Part shown: positions 55,034 through 64,000 of the stretch, piece after piece
Layout: every line of letters starts with the position of its first letter
Numbering within the stretch: the first letter of the stretch is position 1
NCBI GenBank assembly: GCA_947496705.1
Contig: CANMDW010000002.1
Coordinates: 62,001 to 126,000, forward strand
DNA from: an uncultured Aquimarina sp.
GTDB lineage: Bacteria; Bacteroidota; Bacteroidia; Flavobacteriales; Flavobacteriaceae
Direction of reading: 5' to 3'
Length of the DNA stretch: 64,000 nucleotides
Position numbers and translations under genes: made by a program
The notes under the pieces: model-generated
Told to the model about the DNA's origin: nothing
The model's database searches: none
What the model saw: only the letters and a program-made list of their open reading frames with translations

Positions 55034-57525
55034 GGAAATACTTTTATACGAGATTGATCTTTTGGTTTTATTCCTCCTGGATTTGATGATGATAATGCTG
55101 GAGTTTTCTTCAATATAAAATCACGTATACCGCTACCATATGTTGCAAATCGAGCAATCTTTTTACTGCTGATGTAATCTACATCTGTAAAATCAACACG
55201 AGGGATATCTACCCCATCCATTTTATACCACATATCATCGTCAACAGAGTATACCCAAGGACCAGCAGAAGCACATGCTGCAAATATGAATTTATCATTA
55301 TCTGTAATGGCAAAATCTCGTATTCTATCTATATCAAGACCATTTGTATGATTAGTGAAGGTAACCCCACCATCTTGAGAGATCAGAAAAAGCTCGCTAT
55401 TACCAGAATAGAATACAAGGTTTGGATTGGTTTTAGAAACACGTATAATATGTCTTGCTTTTCTATATCCACCACCACTTTTGGGTACAGGACCTGTATA
55501 TGATGTCGCAGTAAACGAAGCTCCTCCATCAGAGGAATAGAAAAACTGCCCGTCTGCAGCAGATACATACCATTTATTAGGGTTAGATTCTGAATATCCA
55601 AACCCGGCTAGTTCTTTTCCAAAATCATAGGGGTGGGTGGTTTTGGTTGAAACCCCATTAGCATAAGAGAATTTTTGAAGAGAACTTCCCCAAGTTCCAT
55701 AAATTGCATCTTCAGTAACATCAGGAGAAGCTATTATGTTACGAGAAGTCCACCTTCCTAAACCACTACCTACTCCTGCTTTTTCATCAATATAATTTGG
55801 ACCTGCAAAATTAAATCGATGTTCAATTTTACCATAATAGTACCATATCCATACTGATTCTCCACCTTTTGCATAGGTTACACGCAATACATCTGTTCCT
55901 GCTACTCCTTTGGTAGTAACTACTTGTCCGGTATCAAGATATGCAGATGACCCCTTATCTTGATTTGCCATATAAATGGTATTGAACTGCTCATTTGATG
56001 CGGCATCGTAATGTAAGGCTATAGGTGCGCCATTATTAAGATGTTTATAAGAATCTTTATCTTCTGGAGTGTCTGATATGAAACATCCAAAATCCATTCC
56101 GATAAAAGCAAAATAGGTACCATTGGTTTTTCTATGAAAAGTCATGTGACGCAAATCCCAACCCAATCTATGTGTGAAACTGTTAAAAGTAGCCCCAAAA
56201 TCTGTAGATAGATTTACATCGAGAAAACCTCTGAATAACATGTTTGGTTGATCTGGATGTACTGCTCTGAATGTTTTGGTATTGGTAGTTGAGGTAGTTG
56301 TCCAGGTAGCGCCTTCATCACCCGAGTAATGGATAATTTTTCCTGTGTCTGCAATATAGAAATGTACTTTTCCACCAGAAAAAGTTCCAACTACTCTTTT
56401 AAAGTCTGTAAATGTACCTGGTAATGTATGAAGTAGCTGAAAATCGGATACAGTATCATCATATTTATAGATAGTCATAACATTAGTAGCTTTAGTCCTT
56501 ACAAATAAATATGCCTGCTCGCGACGGTATGTCTTCATTAATTGTACTTGATGATCTGCGGTTTTGAAATTCAATGAAGATTCAGTAAAATTCATTCCCA
56601 GATCATTAGACATGAATACATAAGTAGTTCTGGTATTAGTGTCATTTTTGTGATCTCCCAATGCGAATAATTTTGTGACTTTATCATCATCTTCATCATC
56701 TTCATCATCTTCATCGTCATTATCGTCGTCATCATCATCATCTTCATCGTCATTATCGTCATTATCGTCATTATCGTCATTATCGTCATCATTTGTAGTT
56801 GCGAACCCATTATAAGCCCAGTTATTCTGTAATAATGCACCATTGGCTGGTGTCCAGGTTTGTCCTTCATCATCAGAATAGCTTAGATGACCTATAAGTC
56901 CTTCTGGCTGTTCATTTTTTACCATTCTAAAAGTTCCGTCTGGCAGATTGAAACCAAAAAAGATTTTGTTATAGCTTCTTTTATGATCTAGTAAGGTCCA
57001 TTGCAACTCACCTGTTTTGTCAACTCTATATAAATGCCCCGGATTAGAAACAGCATACATCTGATCGTTGTCTGCATCGTATATTGATCCATTTACTCTA
57101 TAGCCATTACCAATTTTACCGTTAGGATTAAGGGTTGGTACTGGTAGTTTGGTCTGCCATGTTCCTATAATCTGATCATTAGCATAATTAACCACACTAT
57201 TATGTTTTTGAGTGTTAGGTGATTTTTTTAGTATTGCAGAAAAATTAAACCCTGATAATTTCAGTTTTTGAATACGTTGCTCATAAGCTTTACGTTCGCT
57301 GTCGCTTAGATCTTCCAATGCTACTTCCGGATAGGCCTGATCGGCTTCATCCATGGCACTTTCGAATGCGATGTCTTCTTCAGTCTCTTCATATTCTTCT
57401 GTGTATGAGTTTTCTAATGATTCTTTTGAATCGAAAGATTCTTGATTTTTTAGATAGAATATACCAGTTGCCACTAGTAATGATAAAGGAATCAACCATT
57501 TCAATTTTTTTAGTAAGCTATGCAT
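54844..57525 (-). CDS. secreted beta-propeller (BNR/Asp-box) protein B with acidic tract and T9SS domain
   Basis: 893 residues. An N-terminal hydrophobic anchor (WLIPLSLLVATGIFYL) is followed by an acidic Glu-rich linker (about 38-80) and a large beta-propeller with several Asp-box motifs: SDDEGQTW, STDFGATF, SSDGGASF, SQDGGVTF. Residues 246-281 are an uninterrupted run of Asp, Asn and Glu that is absent at the same place in paralogue A, where a short loop (EINGNTR) stands instead. A T9SS type A sorting domain closes the protein (KPKDQSRIKVFPNPANDYL). Asp-box propellers occur in sialidases, GH74 enzymes and binding proteins; I see no catalytic motif that decides. Its neighbours suggest carbohydrate binding or cleavage. 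The 5' region shares an element with paralogue A and sulfatase 3. Confidence 0.82.
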   Translation of the reverse strand: MHSLLKKLKWLIPLSLLVATGIFYLKNQESFDSKESLENSYTEEYEETEEDIAFESAMDEADQAYPEVALEDLSDSERKAYEQRIQKLKLSGFNFSAILKKSPNTQKHNSVVNYANDQIIGTWQTKLPVPTLNPNGKIGNGYRVNGSIYDADNDQMYAVSNPGHLYRVDKTGELQWTLLDHKRSYNKIFFGFNLPDGTFRMVKNEQPEGLIGHLSYSDDEGQTWTPANGALLQNNWAYNGFATTNDDDNDDNDDNDDNDDEDDDDDDDNDDEDDEDDEDDDKVTKLFALGDHKNDTNTRTTYVFMSNDLGMNFTESSLNFKTADHQVQLMKTYRREQAYLFVRTKATNVMTIYKYDDTVSDFQLLHTLPGTFTDFKRVVGTFSGGKVHFYIADTGKIIHYSGDEGATWTTTSTTNTKTFRAVHPDQPNMLFRGFLDVNLSTDFGATFNSFTHRLGWDLRHMTFHRKTNGTYFAFIGMDFGCFISDTPEDKDSYKHLNNGAPIALHYDAASNEQFNTIYMANQDKGSSAYLDTGQVVTTKGVAGTDVLRVTYAKGGESVWIWYYYGKIEHRFNFAGPNYIDEKAGVGSGLGRWTSRNIIASPDVTEDAIYGTWGSSLQKFSYANGVSTKTTHPYDFGKELAGFGYSESNPNKWYVSAADGQFFYSSDGGASFTATSYTGPVPKSGGGYRKARHIIRVSKTNPNLVFYSGNSELFLISQDGGVTFTNHTNGLDIDRIRDFAITDNDKFIFAACASAGPWVYSVDDDMWYKMDGVDIPRVDFTDVDYISSKKIARFATYGSGIRDFILKKTPALSSSNPGGIKPKDQSRIKVFPNPANDYLAIQGIPKNATVAIFDRNGTQVLNTKYNGRLNVSNLKRGMYMLKVNGSSTKRFIKN

Positions 57526-57592
57526 ATCATAAAAATTTAGTGTGAATTTAGTTATGTGGAAAATTACGACTCAAACTTTTATGACAGGGGTG

Positions 57593-57620
57593 GATTATGT
57601 TGCAAAGAAGTACACTATTG
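57593..57620 (-). promoter_or_regulatory. shared TGTTGCAAA upstream element, copy 2 (beta-propeller B)
   Basis: GATTATGTTGCAAAGAAG begins at 57593; TGCAAA at 57601 is 76 bp upstream of the start codon. Same element as at 33486 and 60792. Confidence 0.55.
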
Positions 57621-57644
57621 TTGTTTATATAAGATGTATTAAGA

Positions 57645-57678
57645 AAGCTCTTTTGAAAATCTATTTTCAAAAGAGCTT
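57645..57678 (-). terminator. terminator hairpin after beta-propeller gene A
   Basis: AAGCTCTTTTGAAAA at 57645-57659 pairs perfectly with TTTTCAAAAGAGCTT at 57664-57678, loop TCTA; 28 bp beyond the stop. Confidence 0.75.
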
Positions 57679-57706
57679 AAATTCAAATTAACCGATCTTG
57701 ATTAAG

Positions 57707-60700
57707 TTAATTCTTTACAAAACGTTTTGCCCAATACCCGTCTATCTTCAGTAAATAAACACCGGACTTTAGATTCGAAATATCTATATTTTTACTGTTA
57801 TATAGAGTGCTTATGATTTTTCTTCCGTTACTATCAAAAATATTCAATACAGTATTCTTGGGGACTCCTTGTATAACAAGATAATTATTGTTTATTGGGT
57901 TAGGGTGCAGCTTGATTAGTGATTGGTTAAGGGTACTTGTTGCTTCAGCTTTTGCAGCTCCTGCGTTTACCAGTTTCCATCGGGTCCAAATTCCTGTAGA
58001 ACTTGTACTTGCCTGTTGAATGTTGGTACCCGAAACACGTTTTATCTTTTTACCGGTTTCTCGGTTTATAATATGCACATAACCATCTCCATCTGCTGTG
58101 TTCACTAATTCCCATTGAGTCCAATTGTCTGTTTGGGTGTCTGGTACCTGTTCCATTAGTACATTATTATCGGTGCTTAGTGGTTTGAAATACTTTCCGG
58201 TTTCCCGGTTTTTAAGATGGAAATAACCATTATCTGTATCAATTTTCTCCCATTGCACCCAATTATCTGTTGCAGTAGAAGCTGTTCTAATCAATTTTGA
58301 ACCATCAAGAGTAGTTTCTGGCCTCATTTTTACACCATTACTTTTGTTTTCTACATAGTAATATGTGGTACTACCTCCACCAGGACCACCAGTACCACCA
58401 GGAAGCGAATCTAGAATAAAATCTTGTACCCCTGTACCAAAAGTAGCAAATCGGGCAATATTTTTACTGCTTATATACTCGGCATCAGTAAAATCAACAC
58501 GAGGTGTATCTGCTCCATCCATTTTATACCACATGTCATCATCTATTGAATATACCCAAGGACCCTCTGAAGCACAAGCAGCAAAGATATATTTATCACC
58601 ATCTGCTATTGCAAAATCTCGTATTCTATCTCCATCAAAACCAGTAATATGGTTGGTGAAGGTTACTCCTCCGTCTTGAGAAATTAAAAAGAGTTTGCTA
58701 TTACCTGCATAGAATACCAAATCTGGATTAGTTTTAGAAACACGGATGATGTGTCTACCTTTTCTATAACCTCCGCCACTTGCAGGGGTGTTTCCTGTAT
58801 ACGTTGTTGCTGTAAATGATGAACCTCCATCATTTGAGTAAAAAAACTGTCCGTCTGCAGCGGATACGTACCATCTGTTAGTGTTTGAAGGAGCATATCC
58901 AAATCCAGATAATTCTTTACCAAAGTCATAAGAGTGTGTACTTTTGGTTGCAACTCCATTAGCATATGTAAATTTCTGAAGAGCAGTGCCCCAAGCTCCA
59001 TAAATTACATCTTCAGCAGGATCGGGTGAAGCAATAATGTTACGAGAAGTCCAATTACCAAAACCACTAGCTACTGGTGCTTTTTCATCAATATAATTTG
59101 GACCTGCAAAATTAAATCGATGTTCGATTTTTCCTGTATAATACCATATCCATATAGATTCACCACCTTTCGCATAGGTTATACGTAGTATGTCTGTACC
59201 TGCTAAACCTTGTCTGTTAACTACTTGCCCTGTATCAAGAAAACCTGAGGCTCCTTTATCCTGATGTGCAGAATGTACAGTATTGAATTGTTCATTTGAT
59301 GCTGCATCATACATCAATCCTATTGGTGCCCCGCTATTAAGGGGTACATATGATGTAGGGATCTGGGCAGTGTCTGATATAAAACACCCAAAATCCATTC
59401 CGATAAATGCAAAATAAGTACCATTTGATTTTCTATGAAACGTCATATGGCGTAAATCCCAACCCAGTTCATGGCTAAAATTAGTATACGTTGCACCAAA
59501 ATCGGTAGACATATTTACATCAAGAAATCCTTTAAATATAGTACCGGGTTGATTGGGATGAATGGCTAATAATGCGCGGTTGGTAGTAATATTTGTCCAC
59601 GAAGCACCTTCATCGTTAGAGTAATGTGCAATCTTTCCTGTTTCTGAGATATAAAAATGGACTTGACCTCCAGAAAAGGTTCCGATAACTCTTTTAAAAT
59701 CTGTAAGCGTTATGGGTAGTGTACGAAGTAGCTGAAAATCGGATATACTATCATTATACTTATAAAGTTTTACAGCATTTGTAGCTTTTACTCTTACGAA
59801 TAGATAAACTCCATTATTATTGTACGTTTTTAATAGCTGTATTTGGTGATCTGCACTTTTGAAATTTAATGAGGATTCTGTAAAATTTAGTCCTAAATCC
59901 TGAGACATAAATACATATTTGGTTCTGGTATTAGAACTGTTTTTATGGTCTCCCAGAGCGAATAATCTTGTATTACCATTAATTTCTGCTTCTAATCCAT
60001 TATCAGCCCAATTATTTTGTAAAAGTGCGCCATTGGCCGGCGTCCAGTTTTTTCCTTCGTCATCAGAGTAACTTAGATGGCCAATAAGCGCTTCGGGTTG
60101 TTCATTTTTAAACATTCTAAAAGTACCATTAGGAAGATTGAAACCAAAAAAGATCTTATTGTAGTTCCTTTTATGATCCAGAAGGGTCCATTGTAATTGA
60201 CCTGTTTTACTTACTCTATATAAATGCCCCGGGTTGGAAACAGCATATATTTTATCATTAATAGCATCATATATTGATCCATTAACTCTATCTCCTTTAC
60301 TAATTTTACCAGGTTTTGGATTGGGAATTGGTAGTTTGGTTGACCATGTTCCTGTAACTGCACCGTTTGCATAACTCATCGGACTGCCTTGACTGAAGCT
60401 AAGATTCTTAGTATTATATTGATTTTTTAATACAGCAGAAAAATTGAACCCAGAAGCTTTTAGTTTTTGCATCTTTTGTTTATATACTTTTAGCTCATTA
60501 TCACTTAAATCTTTTAGCTCAATTTCTGGATATGCCTGATCGGCCTCATCCATGGCTTTTTCAAATGCAATATCTTCTTCAGTTTCTTCATACTCATAAC
60601 CATATTCAGGTTGAGGTGTTGGAAACGTTTTTGGGGTGGTAGATTCTTGATTTTTCAGATAAAATAGACCCATAACTATCAGGAATATGGGAATCAACCA

Positions 60701-60727
60701 TTTTGATTTTTTTCGTAAAGTATTCAT
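57707..60727 (-). CDS. secreted beta-propeller (BNR/Asp-box) protein A with beta-trefoil and T9SS domains
   Basis: 1006 residues, paralogue of protein B along its whole propeller. N-terminal anchor WLIPIFLIVMGLFYL, acidic linker, propeller with SDDEGKNW, STDFGATY, SNDGGSSF and SQDGGVTF. It lacks the long acidic tract of B but carries an extra module at about 785-920: three beta-trefoil repeats with WVQWEKI, WTQWELV and WTRWKLV and conserved NRETGK. This is the same module as in the GH16 enzyme at 26226-28601. A T9SS sorting domain follows (LIKLHPNPINNNYLVIQ). The shared module suggests that both proteins bind one polysaccharide. Catalytic activity uncertain. Confidence 0.82.
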   Translation of the reverse strand: MNTLRKKSKWLIPIFLIVMGLFYLKNQESTTPKTFPTPQPEYGYEYEETEEDIAFEKAMDEADQAYPEIELKDLSDNELKVYKQKMQKLKASGFNFSAVLKNQYNTKNLSFSQGSPMSYANGAVTGTWSTKLPIPNPKPGKISKGDRVNGSIYDAINDKIYAVSNPGHLYRVSKTGQLQWTLLDHKRNYNKIFFGFNLPNGTFRMFKNEQPEALIGHLSYSDDEGKNWTPANGALLQNNWADNGLEAEINGNTRLFALGDHKNSSNTRTKYVFMSQDLGLNFTESSLNFKSADHQIQLLKTYNNNGVYLFVRVKATNAVKLYKYNDSISDFQLLRTLPITLTDFKRVIGTFSGGQVHFYISETGKIAHYSNDEGASWTNITTNRALLAIHPNQPGTIFKGFLDVNMSTDFGATYTNFSHELGWDLRHMTFHRKSNGTYFAFIGMDFGCFISDTAQIPTSYVPLNSGAPIGLMYDAASNEQFNTVHSAHQDKGASGFLDTGQVVNRQGLAGTDILRITYAKGGESIWIWYYTGKIEHRFNFAGPNYIDEKAPVASGFGNWTSRNIIASPDPAEDVIYGAWGTALQKFTYANGVATKSTHSYDFGKELSGFGYAPSNTNRWYVSAADGQFFYSNDGGSSFTATTYTGNTPASGGGYRKGRHIIRVSKTNPDLVFYAGNSKLFLISQDGGVTFTNHITGFDGDRIRDFAIADGDKYIFAACASEGPWVYSIDDDMWYKMDGADTPRVDFTDAEYISSKNIARFATFGTGVQDFILDSLPGGTGGPGGGSTTYYYVENKSNGVKMRPETTLDGSKLIRTASTATDNWVQWEKIDTDNGYFHLKNRETGKYFKPLSTDNNVLMEQVPDTQTDNWTQWELVNTADGDGYVHIINRETGKKIKRVSGTNIQQASTSSTGIWTRWKLVNAGAAKAEATSTLNQSLIKLHPNPINNNYLVIQGVPKNTVLNIFDSNGRKIISTLYNSKNIDISNLKSGVYLLKIDGYWAKRFVKN

Positions 60728-60791
60728 ATCACAAAGTTTAACGTTAATTTAGTTGTACGAAAATTACTACTCTAACATTTGTGATATGGTA

Positions 60792-60820
60792 GATTTATGT
60801 TGCAAAAGAGGGTAATTTTG
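60792..60820 (-). promoter_or_regulatory. shared TGTTGCAAA upstream element, copy 3 (beta-propeller A)
   Basis: GATTTATGTTGCAAAAGAG begins at 60792; TGCAAA at 60801 is 74 bp upstream of the start codon. Confidence 0.55.
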
Positions 60821-60964
60821 TTACTTGTCATCAGAGAGTTACAGAAATTCTAAAATGATTGATATTCTAAGGAATTATTCTATTAACTATCTAATAGAAA
60901 ACACCTCTCTAGATGAAAAAACAGGGTAAAGGATTATTTTAGAATGTAAATCACAACATATAAT

Positions 60965-62101
60965 TTAGTCATGTTTCGTAGTCTTGTTCATATCCAAACT
61001 CAGAACTGTTCTAAACCCGAGATGTTCCATAGAAGAATCTAAACTGGTTGCCATTCGTGCACTATTACGATAACTGGCACAATAGGTTACATTACATAAA
61101 AATGAGCCACCTTTAATCACTTTTTCTTGTAAAGCTGGATTATTAGGATTATATGGTTTTTCTGCTCCTTTTGGATTATGAATTTGCCCTTGTTTTTTTA
61201 GTTGATTATAATAATTTACGTTATACCAATCCTGGGTCCATTCCCATACATTGCCGGCCATGTCATAAAGTTCAAACGAATTAGAAGGGTAGGAGCCAAC
61301 GGGGGCTTTATTTTCAAAACCGTCTGTTTTGATGTTTTGCGTGGGGAACTCTCCTTCCCATGTATTGGCACGTTTTTTTAAATCTTTACGATCATTTCCC
61401 CAGAAAAAAATAGTATTTTTATCTTTTCCTCTGGAGGCATATTCCCATTCGGCTTCTGTGGGTAACCTTCTGCCTGCCCAATTGCAATAGGCTACTGCAT
61501 CTTCATAGGCAATATGTACAACAGGATAGGTGTCTTTTCCTTCAATAGAGCTTCCTGGTCCCAGTGGTTGTTTCCAGTTTGCTCCAATCTTCCATTCCCA
61601 CCATTGTGAATAATCATAAAGATTGGGAACGCTTTCTTTTGCCTTTTTAAAAACAAGAGAACCCGGTTTCAGGATTGAGTCATGTGGTTTTGGGGTATCG
61701 GGAGGTAATTGTTTTTGCATTTCTTCCCAAACGATTTCCCGTTCTGCTACTGTCACATAGTTGGTTGCATCCACAAACTTTTTGAATTGTGCATTGGTTA
61801 CTTCTTTTACATCCATAAAAAAACCATCTACAGAGACAGGATGAGCAGGGTGTTCATGCATCATGGCCAAAGTATCGTTAGTTGTGGTACCTTGTGTGAA
61901 TTCTCCTCCGGGAATCCAAACCATCCCTTCGGGAATAGCTATTCCTGAAGGAAGATCTTTGATGATTTGTACAGACGTTTTGGTTGAAATTTCTTCAACA
62001 TTTTGAGGCTCTTTATGTTGTTTGCAACTTGCAATAAGTATTGATGAAACAAGTACTATTACTGCTATTATTGATTTTTTTTGAGGTTTATTACAGGCCA
62101 T
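60965..62101 (-). CDS. exported formylglycine-generating enzyme (sulfatase-modifying factor)
   Basis: 378 residues. Lipoprotein signal with Cys26 (SSILIASCKQ). The body is a full FGE-sulfatase domain: EGMVWIPGGEFTQG near 58, VSVDGFFMDVKEVTNAQF, RRLPTEAEWEYASRGKD, ELYDMAGNVWEWTQDWYN, GGSFLCNVTYC and EHLGFR. Cys336 and Cys341 correspond to the copper-binding catalytic pair of true FGE, which many FGE-like proteins lack, so this one should oxidise the active-site Cys of sulfatases to formylglycine. Export places it where the eight Cys-type sulfatases of the window end up. It begins 47 bp after the stop of sulfatase 8, its likely operon partner. Confidence 0.88.
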   Translation of the reverse strand: MACNKPQKKSIIAVIVLVSSILIASCKQHKEPQNVEEISTKTSVQIIKDLPSGIAIPEGMVWIPGGEFTQGTTTNDTLAMMHEHPAHPVSVDGFFMDVKEVTNAQFKKFVDATNYVTVAEREIVWEEMQKQLPPDTPKPHDSILKPGSLVFKKAKESVPNLYDYSQWWEWKIGANWKQPLGPGSSIEGKDTYPVVHIAYEDAVAYCNWAGRRLPTEAEWEYASRGKDKNTIFFWGNDRKDLKKRANTWEGEFPTQNIKTDGFENKAPVGSYPSNSFELYDMAGNVWEWTQDWYNVNYYNQLKKQGQIHNPKGAEKPYNPNNPALQEKVIKGGSFLCNVTYCASYRNSARMATSLDSSMEHLGFRTVLSLDMNKTTKHD

Positions 62102-62148
62102 GTAGTATTTGTGTTTTTTTTTGAAGCAAATCCTGGGTATGCATTGAA

Positions 62149-63624
62149 TTATTCTGCAGCTCTCTTTTTAAGTATCGATGCTTCAAAGATACTATCATAT
62201 TCTGGATTTTTTTCAGTTGGAATAGGGGCGTTGTTTATTTTTCTCCATGATAGTAATTTATTGTAAAGCTCTTTTACTTTTTCAGGATGCTGTTCAGCCA
62301 AATTATTTCGTTCTCCCACATCGGTAGAAAGATCGTACAATTCAATGCCCCCATCTTCAAAATACTCATGTAGTTTCCAGTGATCTGAAATAATGATGGA
62401 ACCGGGCCTTGTTCTGAATAAAGGATCTCTTGAATCAACACTCGATTTTTTACTTCCCTGTAAATAGATAGGGAAATGCCATACAAGGTCTCTTTTAGTA
62501 ATATTATTATCATAAAACAATGGGTTGATATCAATTCCATCTAGTTTTGAAGCTTTGTTTTCTGGTTGTACAATTTCCTGCAATGTTGGATAAAAATCAA
62601 GATTGGTAACCCGTGTTGTAGCGGTTGTACCCGCTTTTATCGTACCAGGCCATTTGATAACAAGCGGAACCCTGATACCACCTTCATAATAAGAGCCCTT
62701 ACCTGCTCTTAATGGTGTTTGACGGGACAAGGATCGTACTCCACCATTATCTGAAGTGAAGATAACAAGTGTGTTTTCTTCGAGGTTTAATTTTTTTAAT
62801 GTGTTTAATAACTTACCAACGTTTTCGTCCATAGCACTTATCATAGCACCATATATTGGGTTTTGTTGCCCATCGCTTCCTTGCTTCGTTTTATATTTTG
62901 AAATCCATGACTCTTTTCCCATAATAGGTGTATGTACAGTATAATAGGGGATATAGGCAAAAAAATTACGATCTTTATTATCTTCTATAAAAGATATTGC
63001 TTCATTTGTTAACCTATCTGTTAGATATTCTCCTTTGGGACCATCTTTAATGTTGGGTATGTTATATGGAGTGAAATAACCTCCTTTTCCGCCTGGGTTG
63101 CCAACTTTACCACCACCAATATTAACATCTACACCTTGTGTTTTTGGATCAATGCCAACGTGCCATTTACCAAAATTCGAAGTAGTGTATCCTGCAGATT
63201 TAAACATTTCATGAAGTGTGTAAATACTATCCTGTAGATGTAGCGTATTGGCTATAGGAATAAGTTTTCGGGTTTTGGTATCTCCTCTACTAGAGCTATT
63301 AACAGTATAAACCCCATGTCTGGTTGAATTCAAGCCAGAGAGCATGCAGGCTCTACTGGGAGCACAGTTTGCGGCACTGGCATATCCATTTGTAAAGACC
63401 ATACCTTCTTTTGAGAATGCATCCAGGTTAGGTGTTTCATAATACTCGCTACCCATAAAACCGAGATCTTTCCAACCGAGATCATCTATGAAAATTAAAA
63501 CAACATTAGGTGTGTTATTATTTTTTTCTTTTCCCTGCCCTTTGCAACTAGAGTGCAATAGGGGTAGTAGGGCAAGAAAAAGAAAATATAATCCATATGT
63601 TTTTTTTGCTGATATCGATACCAT
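62149..63624 (-). CDS. S1-family sulfatase lipoprotein 8
   Basis: 491 residues from the ATG at 63624, which gives the lipoprotein signal ending LLHSSCKG (Cys27); a longer frame to 63681 is rejected. Formylglycine site Cys87 in NCAPSRACMLSGLNSTRHG; metal pair Asp47-48 (FIDDLGWKD); second site FTSDNGGVRSL; NFGKWHVGI in the pocket. It resembles sulfatase 4 in its VNIGGxKxGxP loop. It heads a two-gene unit with the formylglycine-generating enzyme. Confidence 0.92.
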   Translation of the reverse strand: MVSISAKKTYGLYFLFLALLPLLHSSCKGQGKEKNNNTPNVVLIFIDDLGWKDLGFMGSEYYETPNLDAFSKEGMVFTNGYASAANCAPSRACMLSGLNSTRHGVYTVNSSSRGDTKTRKLIPIANTLHLQDSIYTLHEMFKSAGYTTSNFGKWHVGIDPKTQGVDVNIGGGKVGNPGGKGGYFTPYNIPNIKDGPKGEYLTDRLTNEAISFIEDNKDRNFFAYIPYYTVHTPIMGKESWISKYKTKQGSDGQQNPIYGAMISAMDENVGKLLNTLKKLNLEENTLVIFTSDNGGVRSLSRQTPLRAGKGSYYEGGIRVPLVIKWPGTIKAGTTATTRVTNLDFYPTLQEIVQPENKASKLDGIDINPLFYDNNITKRDLVWHFPIYLQGSKKSSVDSRDPLFRTRPGSIIISDHWKLHEYFEDGGIELYDLSTDVGERNNLAEQHPEKVKELYNKLLSWRKINNAPIPTEKNPEYDSIFEASILKKRAAE

Positions 63625-63683
63625 AATATATGTGCTACTTTTTGAGACTAAATTAAGTATCTCATTGTTTTTATTCGTCAAAT

Positions 63684-63710
63684 TTTGTTTCAGATAGGGA
63701 GTAAGAATGT
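63684..63710. promoter_or_regulatory. degenerate TCTCA-N9-TGAGA-like element, copy 3
   Basis: TTTCA at 63689-63693 and TAAGA at 63702-63706, followed by ATGTT, about 65 bp upstream of the sulfatase 8 start. One base differs in each half relative to copies 1 and 2, and the spacing is about one base shorter, so this is a weaker assignment. Confidence 0.35.
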
Positions 63711-63809
63711 TGTAGGTGTTTGAAAAAACTAGTAATAGATGACTTTTAGGCTCTTTTAATTTGAGTGGTTTAACTCATATAGAATAGGTATATGATATAT
63801 TGATAATTT

Positions 63810-64000
63810 CTATTTCGGGATAATGAATTTATTAGTATCTGTTTCTTTAGAAGATTGTTCTTCATCTTCCTCCTGAATTTTTTTTGCATAATCACTTGGA
63901 CTCATGCCAAACTCTTTATGAAAACACTTACTGAAATACTTTGTATTATTGAAGCCTGTCATGTAGGCAACTTCAGAAATATAGAGACTACTATCTTTGA
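63810..64000 (-). CDS. AraC-type DNA-binding domain, C-terminal end (start outside window)
   Basis: The minus-strand frame enters from the right edge and stops at 63810-63812. The 63 visible codons read [20 protein letters not shown] then [18 protein letters not shown] and an acidic tail: the second helix-turn-helix of an AraC-type domain. In this setting, next to sulfatase and FGE genes, it is likely the end of a hybrid two-component system regulator or an AraC activator for the locus; the sensor part is outside the window. Confidence 0.8.
   Translation of the reverse strand, partial: KDSSLYISEVAYMTGFNNTKYFSKCFHKEFGMSPSDYAKKIQEEDEEQSSKETDTNKFIIPK

Noticed and set aside
56592..56873. Met-rich 93-codon frame on the minus strand
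   Set aside because: It is the shifted-frame reading of the GAT/GAC microsatellite within propeller B. The similar Met-rich frame at 26990-27283 has the same cause in the GH16 gene.

Overview
The window is chromosomal DNA of a marine member of the Bacteroidota, most likely family Flavobacteriaceae (an Aquimarina- or Zobellia-like degrader of algal polysaccharide). The reasons are low G+C, promoters of the TTG-N19-TAnnTTTG type, type IX secretion (T9SS) C-terminal domains, Bacteroidota-only families (DUF6495, DUF2652, Oar-like TonB receptors), and many lipoproteins and sulfatases. No tRNA, rRNA or CRISPR array was recognised.

Positions 1-26 kb are mostly core genome. They hold the end of a KdnB-like Kdo oxidase gene with an acyltransferase, then yebC, a pterin dehydratase, maf, a UbiA prenyltransferase, rlmH, nadC with yihY, three chalcone-isomerase-like paralogues around a DUF2147 gene, priA, twin LytTR regulators, the rpsF-rpsR-rplI operon with clear promoter and terminator, an Oar-like TonB receptor, an M20 peptidase, a DUF6495 gene, a MacB-type permease, hisS and a small lipoprotein. 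Between them lie a 41-bp tandem repeat and a dispersed hairpin family.

Positions 26-45 kb, together with 54.8-64 kb, form a polysaccharide-utilisation region that probably targets a sulfated galactan. It encodes a modular GH16 enzyme, eight Cys-type sulfatases, a GH2 beta-galactosidase, a GH36-like enzyme, two large T9SS beta-propeller proteins, an exported formylglycine-generating enzyme with both catalytic cysteines, and the end of an AraC-type regulator. Two shared upstream motifs (TCTCA-N9-TGAGA and a TGTTGCAAA element) tie these genes together. No SusC/SusD pair is visible.

Positions 45-54.8 kb interrupt that region. They contain a DUF4062 gene ending in an attC-like inverted repeat, an AraC/SDR/NTF2-Atu4866/DUF2652 gene group, and a single 3.8-kb megasynthase gene. 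That gene fuses an NRPS adenylation domain, a carrier domain, an alpha-oxoamine synthase and a weak SCP2-like tail. It differs in base composition from its surroundings and lies between two roughly 265-bp direct repeats: the 3' end of an intact beta-propeller gene, and the broken 3' end of a third copy. An IS66 transposase remnant lies beside it. This megasynthase and its insertion scar are the best candidates for something new; the regulatory motifs, the acidic microsatellite tracts in secreted proteins and the shared beta-trefoil module come next.
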